NCBI GenBank assembly: GCA_937995335.1
Contig: CALKIH010000009.1
Location: 54,321 to 118,320 of the forward strand
Direction of reading: 5' to 3'
Source: UBA2357 sp002344625
Lineage (GTDB): Bacteria; Pseudomonadota; Gammaproteobacteria; Burkholderiales; Rhodocyclaceae
DNA length: 64,000 bases
Shown piece by piece: positions 8,160 through 15,827 of this stretch. The notes beneath the pieces are model-generated. The model was not told where the DNA came from. It ran no database searches and saw nothing but the letters and a program-made list of their open reading frames with translations. How positions within the stretch are numbered: the first letter of the stretch is position 1; the number at the start of each line of letters is the position of its first letter. A program made the translations under genes and the position numbers.

Positions 8160-8913
8160 TGCCGCGGCGCGCCCGGCGCCCATGCTCGAAGTGCGCGAAG
8201 TCAGCAAATCCTATGGCCGGCGCGAGGCGCTGTGCGGCGTGAGCCTGAGCGTGGCGGCCGGCGAGTTCGTGGCCTTGCTGGGGCCCAACGGCGCGGGCAA
8301 GAGCACGCTGTTTCAGCTCCTGACCGGCTTGTTCAATGCCGATGCGGGCGTGCTCGAGGTGTGCGGGCACGACATGCGTTCGAACCCGGTGCGGGCGCTG
8401 GGCCGGATCGGCGTGGTGTTCCAGCAGATGACGCTGGATCTCGATCTCTCGGTCGAGGCCAACCTGCGTTTTCATGCACGCCTGCACGGCATCGCGGGCC
8501 GCGACGGCGGCGAACGCATCGCCGACGCGCTGGCCCGGCTGGGCCTGAGCGAACGCGCGCGCGACAAGGTGAGGACGCTCTCGGGCGGCAACCGGCGCAA
8601 GGTCGAACTCGCGCGCGCGCTGATTCACCGCCCGTCGGTCCTGTTGATGGACGAGCCCACGGTCGGCCTCGATCCGGCCTCGCGCCGGCATTTGCTCGAC
8701 GAGGTGCTGGCGCTGCGCGCCCGGGGCGTCGCGGTCCTGTGGGCATCGCACCTGGTCGACGAAGCGGAAGAGGCGGACCGGGTGATCGTGCTGCACCAGG
8801 GCCGCATCCTGGCCGCCGACCGGCCGCGGCAACTGGTGAGCGCTTCGGGCCGGGACACCCTCGCCGAGGCTTTTCTGGGCATGACGGGCAGGGACGATGC
8901 GCAGCCTGCCTGA
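8152..8913 (+). CDS. ABC-2 type exporter ATPase of the PQQ alcohol dehydrogenase system
   Basis: A 253-residue ATPase of the CcmA/NatA-like export class. Walker A is GPNGAGKST, the signature LSGGNRRKVELARAL, Walker B VLLMDEPT followed by VGLDPASR, and the H-loop WASHLVDEAEEADRV. It fits the family annotated as ATP-binding protein of the PQQ-dependent alcohol dehydrogenase system. It works with the ABC-2 permease at 11268; the two genes between them (beta-propeller and binding protein) are the usual companions of this system. Confidence 0.85.
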   Translation: MSDAAARPAPMLEVREVSKSYGRREALCGVSLSVAAGEFVALLGPNGAGKSTLFQLLTGLFNADAGVLEVCGHDMRSNPVRALGRIGVVFQQMTLDLDLSVEANLRFHARLHGIAGRDGGERIADALARLGLSERARDKVRTLSGGNRRKVELARALIHRPSVLLMDEPTVGLDPASRRHLLDEVLALRARGVAVLWASHLVDEAEEADRVIVLHQGRILAADRPRQLVSASGRDTLAEAFLGMTGRDDAQPA

Positions 8914-8946
8914 TACGCAGTTTTTTACAACACGGAGACAACCCAA

Positions 8947-9933
8947 ATGCACCCCAATAAAACCTGCGCCGTGTTCGCGGCGAGCCTGTTGCTGACCCTC
9001 CCGATGGGGGCGGCGCACGCCAAGGACACCGGCTACATCTTCGTCAGCAGCGAGAACGACAACGCGGTGACCGTGCTCGACGGCAAGAGCCATGCGGTGG
9101 TGAAGACCATTCCGACCGGGGAGCGCCCGCGCGACATGAAACAGTCCGCCGATCGCGAGAAGATCTTCGTGATCGCGAGCAACAGCGAACGGATCGACAT
9201 CATCGACATCGCCAGACTCGAGGTCGTGGGCAGCATCGACGTCGGCGAAGACCCCGAAATGTTCGATTTCAGCACGGACGGCAGCAAGGTATACGTTTCG
9301 AACGAGGATGACGGCGAGGTGTCGGTCGTCGACGTCGCCAAGAACGAGATCGTCGCCAAGATCGAAGTGGGCGAAGAGCCCGAAGGCGTCATGATCAGCC
9401 CGGACGGCACCCGCCTGTACGTGACCTCGGAAGTCGCGAACATGGTGCACGTGATCGACCCGGCGACCAACGAGATCGTCGCCAACGTGGTCGTGGGCAA
9501 CCGTCCGCGGCGTTTCGCGAGCACGCCGGACGGCGGCGAGATCTGGGTCACCAACGAACTGGGCGGCGCCGTGACGATTCTCGATGGCAGTACCCACGCG
9601 GTGAAGGGCACGGTCGCGTTCGCGCCCAAGGGTTTCAGGGCGGAGGACGTCACGCCGGTGGGCGTCACGATGACCCGCGACGGCAAGACGGCCTACGTGA
9701 CCCTGGGGCGGGCCAACCACTTCGCGGTGGTCGACGTGGCGAGCCGCGAGGTGAAGGACTATGTGCTGGTCGGGCAGCGCGCCTGGGGCGCGACGCTGAG
9801 CCGGGATGAAAGCCGGCTGGTGATCGTCAACGGCTTGTCGGACGACATCTCGATCGTCGATACCGCGTCGAACAAGGTCTTGCGCTCGGTGCCGGTCGGG
9901 CGGGTGCCGCACACCGCCGTGATCGACGACTGA
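8947..9933 (+). CDS. YVTN-repeat beta-propeller protein associated with PQQ-dependent catabolism
   Basis: A 328-residue secreted protein. After a signal peptide (cleavage near AHAKD) it is made of about seven repeats of about 42 residues, each with a variant of VSNED-type strand turns such as YVSNEDDGEVSVVDV, YVTSEVANMVHVID and WVTNELGGAVTILD. This is the YVTN seven-blade propeller fold. The position between the exporter ATPase and the binding protein matches the known ped/exa-associated gene order. Its molecular role is unknown; a scaffold or sensor in the periplasm is possible. Confidence 0.87.
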   Translation: MHPNKTCAVFAASLLLTLPMGAAHAKDTGYIFVSSENDNAVTVLDGKSHAVVKTIPTGERPRDMKQSADREKIFVIASNSERIDIIDIARLEVVGSIDVGEDPEMFDFSTDGSKVYVSNEDDGEVSVVDVAKNEIVAKIEVGEEPEGVMISPDGTRLYVTSEVANMVHVIDPATNEIVANVVVGNRPRRFASTPDGGEIWVTNELGGAVTILDGSTHAVKGTVAFAPKGFRAEDVTPVGVTMTRDGKTAYVTLGRANHFAVVDVASREVKDYVLVGQRAWGATLSRDESRLVIVNGLSDDISIVDTASNKVLRSVPVGRVPHTAVIDD

Positions 9934-10054
9934 CGACGGTGCGCGGACGCGCCCGCCCGGCGCGTCCGCCCCCGGCCCCCGCAATGGCGCCGTGCCCGCG
10001 CAGTCTCGCGCAGCGCGCAGCGTTCCGATCGAATCGAGCATGGAGATCCGGCCG

Positions 10055-11251
10055 ATGGCCATTCACGACATCGTGCGCCACTTCCGGGCGCATGCCGCGG
10101 CGCTGCTGGCAGCGTTGCTGTTCAGCGTGCCGGTTTTCGCCGCCGACGCGGTCCGGTTCGGCTTTCTCGAACTGGCGAAGGATGCCCGTTTCGACGACAA
10201 ACGGCTCTTCTTTCGCACGCTGTCGCAGCCGCTGGGCGATCCGTTCGCGGGCGCCGAGGTGGCCGTGCGCGAGGTCCGCTTCGTCGGCCAGGCGCTGGGG
10301 GTGAGCTTCGCGCTCGAGCGGGCCAAGGGCAAGGACGGGGCGGAACTGCTGGCGCAACTCGACCGGCTGGCCGGCGAGGGCGTGCGCTACTTCCTGATCA
10401 ACGCGCCGGCGCCGGTGGTGGCCGAACTCGCCCAGGCGGTGAAGGGGCGCGAACTGCTGCTGTTCAATGTGTCGGCCCCCGACGATTCGCTGCGCCAGGC
10501 GCAATGCCAGGCCAATCTCTACCACACCCTGCCCAGCCACAGCATGCAGACCGACGCGATGGCGCAGTTCCTGGTGGCGAACAAATGGCGCAACGTGCTG
10601 CTGCTCGAAGGGCCTTTGGCGGACGACAAGCTGATCGGCGCCGCGTTCGAAGCATCGGCCAAGCGCTTCGGGCTCAGGATCGTCGCCAAGCGCGCCTTCG
10701 TGCTCAGCAACGATCCGCGCCAGCGCGAGCAGGGCAACGTCGGCCTGCTCACGACCGGCTCGGATTACGACGTCGTCTATGTGGCCGACAGCGATGGCGA
10801 ATTCGCCCGTGGCGTGCCGTATCAGACGGTGCAGCCGCGCCCGGTGGTGGGCAGCGAGGGCCTGGTTGCCGAGGCCTGGCATTGGTCGTGGGAGCGCCAT
10901 GGCGCGCCACAGCTTTCGGGGCGTCTGGAAAAGCTGGCGGGGCGGCGCATGGCGAGCATGGATTGGGCGGCCTGGGTCGCGATCAAGGCCGTCGTCGAAT
11001 CGGTGGTGCGCACCGGCAACGGCGACTACGCCACGGTGGTCGCCTACCTCGGCGGGCAGGCGATCACGATCGACGGATTCAAGGGCAACCGCCTCGACTT
11101 TCGGCCCTGGGACCGCCAGCTGCGCCAGCCGATCCTGCTCGCGACCCACAACCGGGTGATCGAGCGCGCGCCCATCGCCGGTTTTCTCCACCAGACCAAC
11201 AACCTGGATACGCTGGGCTTCGACCAGCGCGACAGCCTATGCAAACCGTGA
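10055..11251 (+). CDS. periplasmic binding protein of the PQQ alcohol dehydrogenase ABC system
   Basis: About 398 residues with a signal peptide (hydrophobic stretch before VFAADAVRFGF). It has the type I periplasmic-binding fold of branched-chain amino-acid receptors but is clearly a divergent branch (LLFNVSAPDDSLRQAQCQANLYHTL region replaces the usual ligand loop). The ATG at 10055 was chosen for its GGAG 9 nt upstream; an in-frame ATG at 10040 is possible. It is usually encoded with an ABC-2 exporter, an odd combination suggesting a regulatory or efflux-linked role. Confidence 0.8.
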   Translation: MAIHDIVRHFRAHAAALLAALLFSVPVFAADAVRFGFLELAKDARFDDKRLFFRTLSQPLGDPFAGAEVAVREVRFVGQALGVSFALERAKGKDGAELLAQLDRLAGEGVRYFLINAPAPVVAELAQAVKGRELLLFNVSAPDDSLRQAQCQANLYHTLPSHSMQTDAMAQFLVANKWRNVLLLEGPLADDKLIGAAFEASAKRFGLRIVAKRAFVLSNDPRQREQGNVGLLTTGSDYDVVYVADSDGEFARGVPYQTVQPRPVVGSEGLVAEAWHWSWERHGAPQLSGRLEKLAGRRMASMDWAAWVAIKAVVESVVRTGNGDYATVVAYLGGQAITIDGFKGNRLDFRPWDRQLRQPILLATHNRVIERAPIAGFLHQTNNLDTLGFDQRDSLCKP

Positions 11252-11267
11252 GCGGGGGTGCGCGCGC

Positions 11268-12092
11268 ATGAGGTTTTCGCATGCGGTGCTCGCGGCCCAG
11301 GCCGTCGTCAGCCGCGAGGTGGCGAAGTTTCTGCGCCAGGGCGGGCGGCTGGCGTCGGCGCTGGTGCGGCCGCTGCTGTGGCTGGTGGTGTTCGCCGCGG
11401 GCTTCCAGAACGTCTTCGGGGTGTCGATCATCCCGCCGTACGATACCTACATCCCGTACCAGACCTACATCGTGCCCGGGCTATTGGGCATGGTGCTGCT
11501 GTTCAACGGCATGCAGTCCTCGCTCGCGATGGTGTACGACCGCGAGATGGGGGTGATGCGCTTGTTGCTGACGGCGCCGCTGCCGCGCTGGTACCTGCTG
11601 TTCTGCAAACTGCTGGCCGGTACGATGCTGTCGGTGCTGCAGGCCTACGTGTTTCTCGCGGTCGCGGCGTTGTTCGATGTCGACGTGCCGTGGTCGGGAT
11701 GGCTGTACGCCTTTCCGGTGCTGGTGCTGGCCGGGATGATGCTGGGCGCGCTGGGGCTGCTGCTGTCGGTGCATGTGCGCCAGCTCGAGAACTTTGCCGG
11801 CACGATGAATTTCGTGATCTTTCCGATGTTCTTCATCTCGCCGGCGCTGTATCCGCTGTGGAAGCTCGAGGAATCCGGCGCGGCGCTGATCCATCTCCTC
11901 GCCACCTGGAATCCGTTCACCCATGCGGTCGAGGCGATTCGCTTCGCGCTCCACGGCCAGGTTTCGATGCCGTCGCTGGGCATCGTCGCGGGCTGCCTGG
12001 CGGCATTCTTCTTGCTGGCGGCGTGGGGCTACGACCCGCAGCGGGGAATGCTCAAGCGCAGCGGCAAGCCGGGCGGCCCGGCAGGGCGCTGA
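11268..12092 (+). CDS. ABC-2 type permease of the alcohol dehydrogenase-linked exporter (PedC-like)
   Basis: A 274-residue membrane protein with about six TM segments and the ABC-2 signature region (GTMNFVIFPMFFISPALYPLW). It is the last gene of the plus-strand operon and pairs with the ATPase at 8152. Proteins of this family sit in the phenylethanol (ped) clusters of pseudomonads. The transported compound is not known; export of a toxic aldehyde or handling of cofactor has been proposed for the group, and nothing here decides between them. Confidence 0.82.
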   Translation: MRFSHAVLAAQAVVSREVAKFLRQGGRLASALVRPLLWLVVFAAGFQNVFGVSIIPPYDTYIPYQTYIVPGLLGMVLLFNGMQSSLAMVYDREMGVMRLLLTAPLPRWYLLFCKLLAGTMLSVLQAYVFLAVAALFDVDVPWSGWLYAFPVLVLAGMMLGALGLLLSVHVRQLENFAGTMNFVIFPMFFISPALYPLWKLEESGAALIHLLATWNPFTHAVEAIRFALHGQVSMPSLGIVAGCLAAFFLLAAWGYDPQRGMLKRSGKPGGPAGR

Positions 12093-12119
12093 GGCGGCGC
12101 GGATTCGCGCCCGGCCGTG

Positions 12120-12608
12120 CTAGCGCCGCTGTCCGGGCACGAGCCCGGCGCCGATCAGCTTCAGGATCTCGGCCTTGCTGCGGCCTTCGGCGTGCGGGCG
12201 TTCGGGTGCCGGGTTGGGGCTGCGACGGCGCTCGATCATCACCCCGACGCCCTCGACGTTCGCAAACTTGCGCGGCTTGGTGATTCTCACCTGTACCCAG
12301 TGCGCGCCGAAACGCCCCAGCAACATCGCCGCGACCCCTTCGGCGAAAGCTTCCAGCAACTGGAACTTGTGGTTGGCGAGCATCTCGGTCAGCGCCCCGT
12401 GCACCACGCTGTAGTCGATCGTGTCGCCGATTCGGTCGGTGTCGCAGGCCAGGCTGCGTGGCAGGCCTGCGGCGAGGTCGATGCGCAGCGGCTGGGTCGC
12501 ATGCAGCTCGTCGTGATGAATGCCGATCACGGTTTCGCCGATGAAGCCGTCAATGAAGATGATGTCCAGCCCCTGGCCAGCGGCTTGCGCTTGCTCCAGA
12601 TCCTGCAT
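12120..12608 (-). CDS. dihydroneopterin aldolase-like protein (FolB family)
   Basis: A 162-residue protein. Residues 15-125 match the FolB/T-fold pattern: IDGFIGETVIGIHHDEL at the start, IDYSVVHGALTEMLANHKFQLLEAFAEGVA in the middle, VRITKPRKFANVEGVGVMIER at the end. The C-terminal 40 residues, polar and basic, exceed the usual 120-residue FolB length. It is convergent with the permease gene. It is likely a pterin or related aldolase/epimerase; the reason for its place by the alcohol operon is unclear. Confidence 0.75.
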   Translation of the reverse strand: MQDLEQAQAAGQGLDIIFIDGFIGETVIGIHHDELHATQPLRIDLAAGLPRSLACDTDRIGDTIDYSVVHGALTEMLANHKFQLLEAFAEGVAAMLLGRFGAHWVQVRITKPRKFANVEGVGVMIERRRSPNPAPERPHAEGRSKAEILKLIGAGLVPGQRR

Positions 12609-12844
12609 GATGGGTGCTTCCGCGGACGGCCAATTGGTTGAGAATGAATTCAAGGCTCGGTATTCCTGTGCGTATTTTCGATTCAGGCCGTATTGTGCAT
12701 GCTCGCGCATGTCCGACGAAACCGCGACGCGAAAAGCGGACCCGAAAACCACGCGCGGATATGGGCACGCATGCGCGAATACGGTCAATGGGGGTTTGCC
12801 GTTGTCGTCTTGGACAACATGCGGGCGGTACTCAGGACAATCGC

Positions 12845-13205
12845 GCCATGAACAAGAGATCTACGCATTCTCCCCGATCTCATCAAGCGAGCCGTGCGCA
12901 TGGTGTTCTAGAACGGGTTTATCGGTACGTACTGCGAGCGCTTGGTGGTCGAGCCGACCCGTAGGGTGGCGCATATCGCCCCATCGGCCTGTGACGCACT
13001 GCGGTGTTTTGCGTACGTGGTCTTCATCATCGACGTTCTCGCCCGTTACATCGTGGGCTGGCACGCCAGCCAATCCATGCAAACAGAATTCGTTCGCGAC
13101 GCATTGGAGTAGGCCTTGTGGGCGTGGAAGCTGGAACGCAACGCGTTGATCCGTCAGAGGTTCGCGGCTCGGCGTGTCTGCCAGTGGTGCCAGACCAAGC
13201 ATGAC
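12845..13205 (+). pseudogene. degenerate IS3-family transposase fragments
   Basis: Translation around 13005-13160 gives the IS3 OrfB core pattern FAYVVFIIDVLARYIVGWHA, then SQSMQTEFVRDALE followed by an in-frame TAG and ALWAWKLERNALI. Upstream, a short OrfA-like piece (IKRAVRMVF then stop) is seen near 12885. Both are broken by stops and frame changes, so the element is dead. The debris borders the metal islet to the right and suggests that this segment was acquired by transposition. Confidence 0.7.
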
Positions 13206-13286
13206 GATTTACGTGCAGTGGCGCCGTGACCGGCGAACCGGCAGCGAATGTGTTGAATCAGATCGGAAAAAGACAACAGTGCGAAC

Positions 13287-13556
13287 TCAGAGATATCTAG
13301 TGATCTCCTTGAATTCGGCTATTGAGTCGCGCTGATCACGCGCCAACGGACCAATTACTTCCTCTATGCAGAGGTCGAGATGATCTCGGATCAATGTCTT
13401 CTTGGCTTGCTGGATGGCCTTCTCCACCGCTTGGAGTTGTTGCGCAACGTCCAGACAGGGGCGCCCCTGTTCGATCATTTCCACGATGCTGTTGAGATGA
13501 CCGCCAGCGCGGCGTAGCCGCTTGATGATCGCGGGATGAGTTTGATGTGTATGCAT
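13287..13556 (-). CDS. CsoR/RcnR-family metal-sensing transcriptional repressor
   Basis: An 89-residue all-helical repressor of the DUF156 family. C34, H59 and C63 form the C-H-C metal triad (GRPCLDVAQQL, RDHLDLC), and N-terminal histidines H2, H4 and H7 could add ligands as in nickel/cobalt sensors (RcnR, DmeR). It is divergent from the His-rich protein and HupE-like permease, which suggests Ni or Co sensing rather than Cu. The 35-bp divergent gap, with a C-tract/G-tract dyad at 13573-13594 overlapping the next ribosome site, may hold its operator. Confidence 0.85.
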   Translation of the reverse strand: MHTHQTHPAIIKRLRRAGGHLNSIVEMIEQGRPCLDVAQQLQAVEKAIQQAKKTLIRDHLDLCIEEVIGPLARDQRDSIAEFKEITRYL

Positions 13557-13591
13557 GTGCTTCGATTTGAACCTATGCCCCTGGAGAGGAT

Positions 13592-14035
13592 ATGATACTG
13601 CTTCCCATCGCCTTCAACACCATCGTTCGCCAGTCCATGCACCGTACCCATCCAGTCCGTACCTTGATGCGTTCCTCAGTTTTGTGCTGGCTGGTACTGT
13701 TGGCGCTGCTGTTTGGGATGGTGGCGTCCGCCGTGGGCACAATTCACTCGCACGGTCTTGCCGCGCTGGCGGCCATCGACCACGACATGGTCAGCGACTC
13801 GGACTTGGCACATGGTCACTCGCACGAGGATGAAGGTGCAACGGATTTCATGGCCGATCCGGGACACCCCCATCACGCCCACGATCATTCCCACGACAAG
13901 GCGCACGCCGTACCGGAAGGCGTGACCGACTGGATACTGAGACCATCGGCTTGGCACGCGACCATGCGTTCTCAGTTTGAGCGAATGCCCGTCGTTCGGC
14001 TGGATCGGCCTCCTCGAGACACCGGGAACGCCTGA
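13592..14035 (+). CDS. histidine-rich membrane-anchored protein
   Basis: A 147-residue protein with one hydrophobic segment (about 30-48, VLCWLVLLALLFGMVASAVG) followed by a domain rich in His, Asp and Glu, for example HGHSHEDEG and HPHHAHDHSHDKAH. Such domains bind divalent metals in the periplasm. It is first in the plus-strand metal operon, divergent from the CsoR-type repressor. The start at 13592 lies close to GGAGAGG (short spacing); an internal ATG at 13637 is an alternative. It has no enzyme motif. Confidence 0.7.
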   Translation: MILLPIAFNTIVRQSMHRTHPVRTLMRSSVLCWLVLLALLFGMVASAVGTIHSHGLAALAAIDHDMVSDSDLAHGHSHEDEGATDFMADPGHPHHAHDHSHDKAHAVPEGVTDWILRPSAWHATMRSQFERMPVVRLDRPPRDTGNA

Positions 14036-14094
14036 GCGTGGTGCGCTTGGTGCGCCACGCTCGTCATTCTTCTTCTCTACTTTTTGGAGTTTTC

Positions 14095-14832
14095 ATGCAC
14101 AGCCGTTTTCGCAACGGGCTGGCGGATCTGCCATGGCTGACTTGGCGGGGACGTCTGCTCCTCATCGCGCTCGTTTTCATCACACTTCTGACCGGAACGG
14201 TCGATGCCTTCGCCCACGCCGTCACCGAGGGCGACAAGGGCTACATCCAGGAAATCTCGGGGGTGAACCTGCTGCCCTTCGTCTACCTGGGGGCCAAGCA
14301 CATGATGACGGGCTACGACCACATCCTCTTCCTGTTCGGCGTCATCTTCTTCCTCTACCGGATGAAGCACATCGCCATCTACGTCAGCCTGTTCGCGCTG
14401 GGCCACTCGACCACCATGATCCTGGGCGTGTACTTCAACCTCGGGATCAACAGCTACGTCATCGACGCCATTATCGGGTTATCGGTGGTCTACAAAGCGC
14501 TCGACAACATGGGCGCCTTCCAACGCTGGCTGGGCTTTCAGCCGAACACCAAGGTGGCGACCCTGGTGTTCGGCTTGTTCCATGGCTTTGGTCTGGCCAC
14601 CAAGATACTGGAGTACGAGATCTCGCCCGATGGCTTGGTGCCCAACCTGCTGGCCTTCAACATCGGTGTGGAACTGGGGCAACTCCTGGCACTCGGCGTG
14701 ATCCTGATCGCCATGGGCTACTGGCGCCGCACCTCCAGTTTCCTGCGTCACGCCTACAGCGCCAACGTGGTCATGATGAGCCTGGGCTTCATGCTCGTGG
14801 GCTTCCAGTTGACCGGCCTTTTCGTTTCCTGA
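14095..14832 (+). CDS. HupE/UreJ-family metal permease
   Basis: A 245-residue protein with about six TM helices and the family's His-containing motifs: GAKHMMTGYDHILFLFG, SLFALGHSTTMI and LVFGLFHGFGLA. HupE/UreJ proteins import Ni or Co; this second-type branch has an N-terminal periplasmic extension. The ATG at 14095 follows GGAG by 6 nt. It lies between the His-rich protein and the anchor protein under a CsoR/RcnR-type repressor, which points to nickel or cobalt transport or resistance. Confidence 0.82.
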   Translation: MHSRFRNGLADLPWLTWRGRLLLIALVFITLLTGTVDAFAHAVTEGDKGYIQEISGVNLLPFVYLGAKHMMTGYDHILFLFGVIFFLYRMKHIAIYVSLFALGHSTTMILGVYFNLGINSYVIDAIIGLSVVYKALDNMGAFQRWLGFQPNTKVATLVFGLFHGFGLATKILEYEISPDGLVPNLLAFNIGVELGQLLALGVILIAMGYWRRTSSFLRHAYSANVVMMSLGFMLVGFQLTGLFVS

Positions 14833-14851
14833 TATTGCAAGGACCGTATTC

Positions 14852-15508
14852 ATGTACAACAGCAACGTACCCTCCCGAGCCGAACTTCCGTCGTCGAAGC
14901 AATTGCTGCGCTCTACCATCATTGCCGCGGTTTCCGCTGCGGTGCTGCTCATTACCGTGATCTTGCCGGCCGAATATGGCATCGACCCAACCGGCGTCGG
15001 TGGCGTGCTGCGTCTCACCGAGATGGGCGAGATCAAGACGCAACTGGCCGCCGAGGTGGCCGCGGACGCCGCTGTCGATGCCCAGAGCCCTGGTTCCGGC
15101 GCCAGCCCTTTACCGGCACAGGAGCCGCCTGCCCTGGCCATGAACAGTGGTGCCGCTACCGCGGCGCCATTGGCATCTGTTCCTGCCCAAGCCACTTGGA
15201 AGGATGAAGAGCGCTTCACGCTGTCTCCTGGTCAGGGGATCGAGATCAAGCTGGTAATGAAGGAAGGCGCCAAGGCCGAATATGTCTGGGCGGTTATCGG
15301 GGGCGTCGTCAACTACGACACGCACGGTGATGGTGGTGGTCGCTCGATCAGCTATGAGAAGGGACGGGGCGTCCCGGAAGACGAAGGTGTGTTGACGGCG
15401 GCCTTCACCGGCAACCACGGCTGGTTCTGGCGCAATCGTGGTGAGGCCAACGTGGATGTGGTGCTGCGCACGCGTGGCGACTACAGCGAACTCAAGCGCG
15501 TTCAATGA
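14852..15508 (+). CDS. single-pass transmembrane anchor protein of the metal islet
   Basis: A 218-residue protein with one TM segment (about 22-42), an Ala/Pro-rich linker, then a compact beta-rich domain (RFTLSPGQGIEIKLVMKEG, then FTGNHGWFWRN). Proteins with this architecture are commonly found next to HupE-like permeases and are annotated only as transmembrane anchor proteins. It starts 19 nt after the permease stop and ends the operon. Function is unknown. Confidence 0.75.
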   Translation: MYNSNVPSRAELPSSKQLLRSTIIAAVSAAVLLITVILPAEYGIDPTGVGGVLRLTEMGEIKTQLAAEVAADAAVDAQSPGSGASPLPAQEPPALAMNSGAATAAPLASVPAQATWKDEERFTLSPGQGIEIKLVMKEGAKAEYVWAVIGGVVNYDTHGDGGGRSISYEKGRGVPEDEGVLTAAFTGNHGWFWRNRGEANVDVVLRTRGDYSELKRVQ

Positions 15509-15513
15509 GTACC

Positions 15514-15549
15514 GCGCAGCACGCCTTGGGTTTCAGATGCGTGCTGCGC
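15514..15549 (+). terminator. strong hairpin after the metal operon
   Basis: GCGCAGCACGC and GCGTGCTGCGC form a perfect 11-bp stem with a 14-nt loop, starting 5 nt after the stop codon of the anchor-protein gene. No T-run follows, so it may terminate weakly or protect the 3' end. Confidence 0.6.
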
Positions 15550-15827
15550 CGCATCCCTACACCTCAGAAAGCTCCATGTGCCGACACCCCTCGCGCAGCG
15601 CAGTGAATGCTCCACGCAGTTAACCTCCTTCGGGAGTCATGCTGCTCGTGCTGCTAGAGCATCAGGAGTGCCGCGCGTTCACACACTGTAGGGGAGAATT
15701 CTTCTTTTCTTCTGCATAGCTCCATCTTCTCAAGAGTCGGAGTCTTCGCAATACTTGGGGGCGATTCAGCTTGTTGCCATCCTGGACTGCAAAGGGCATG
15801 GTGGGCGTTTCGACGACTGGAGAAGCG

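Noticed and set aside
13573..13594. CsoR/RcnR operator
   Set aside because: The C-tract/G-tract dyad is imperfect and its right half is the ribosome site of the next gene, so I did not list it as a separate feature.
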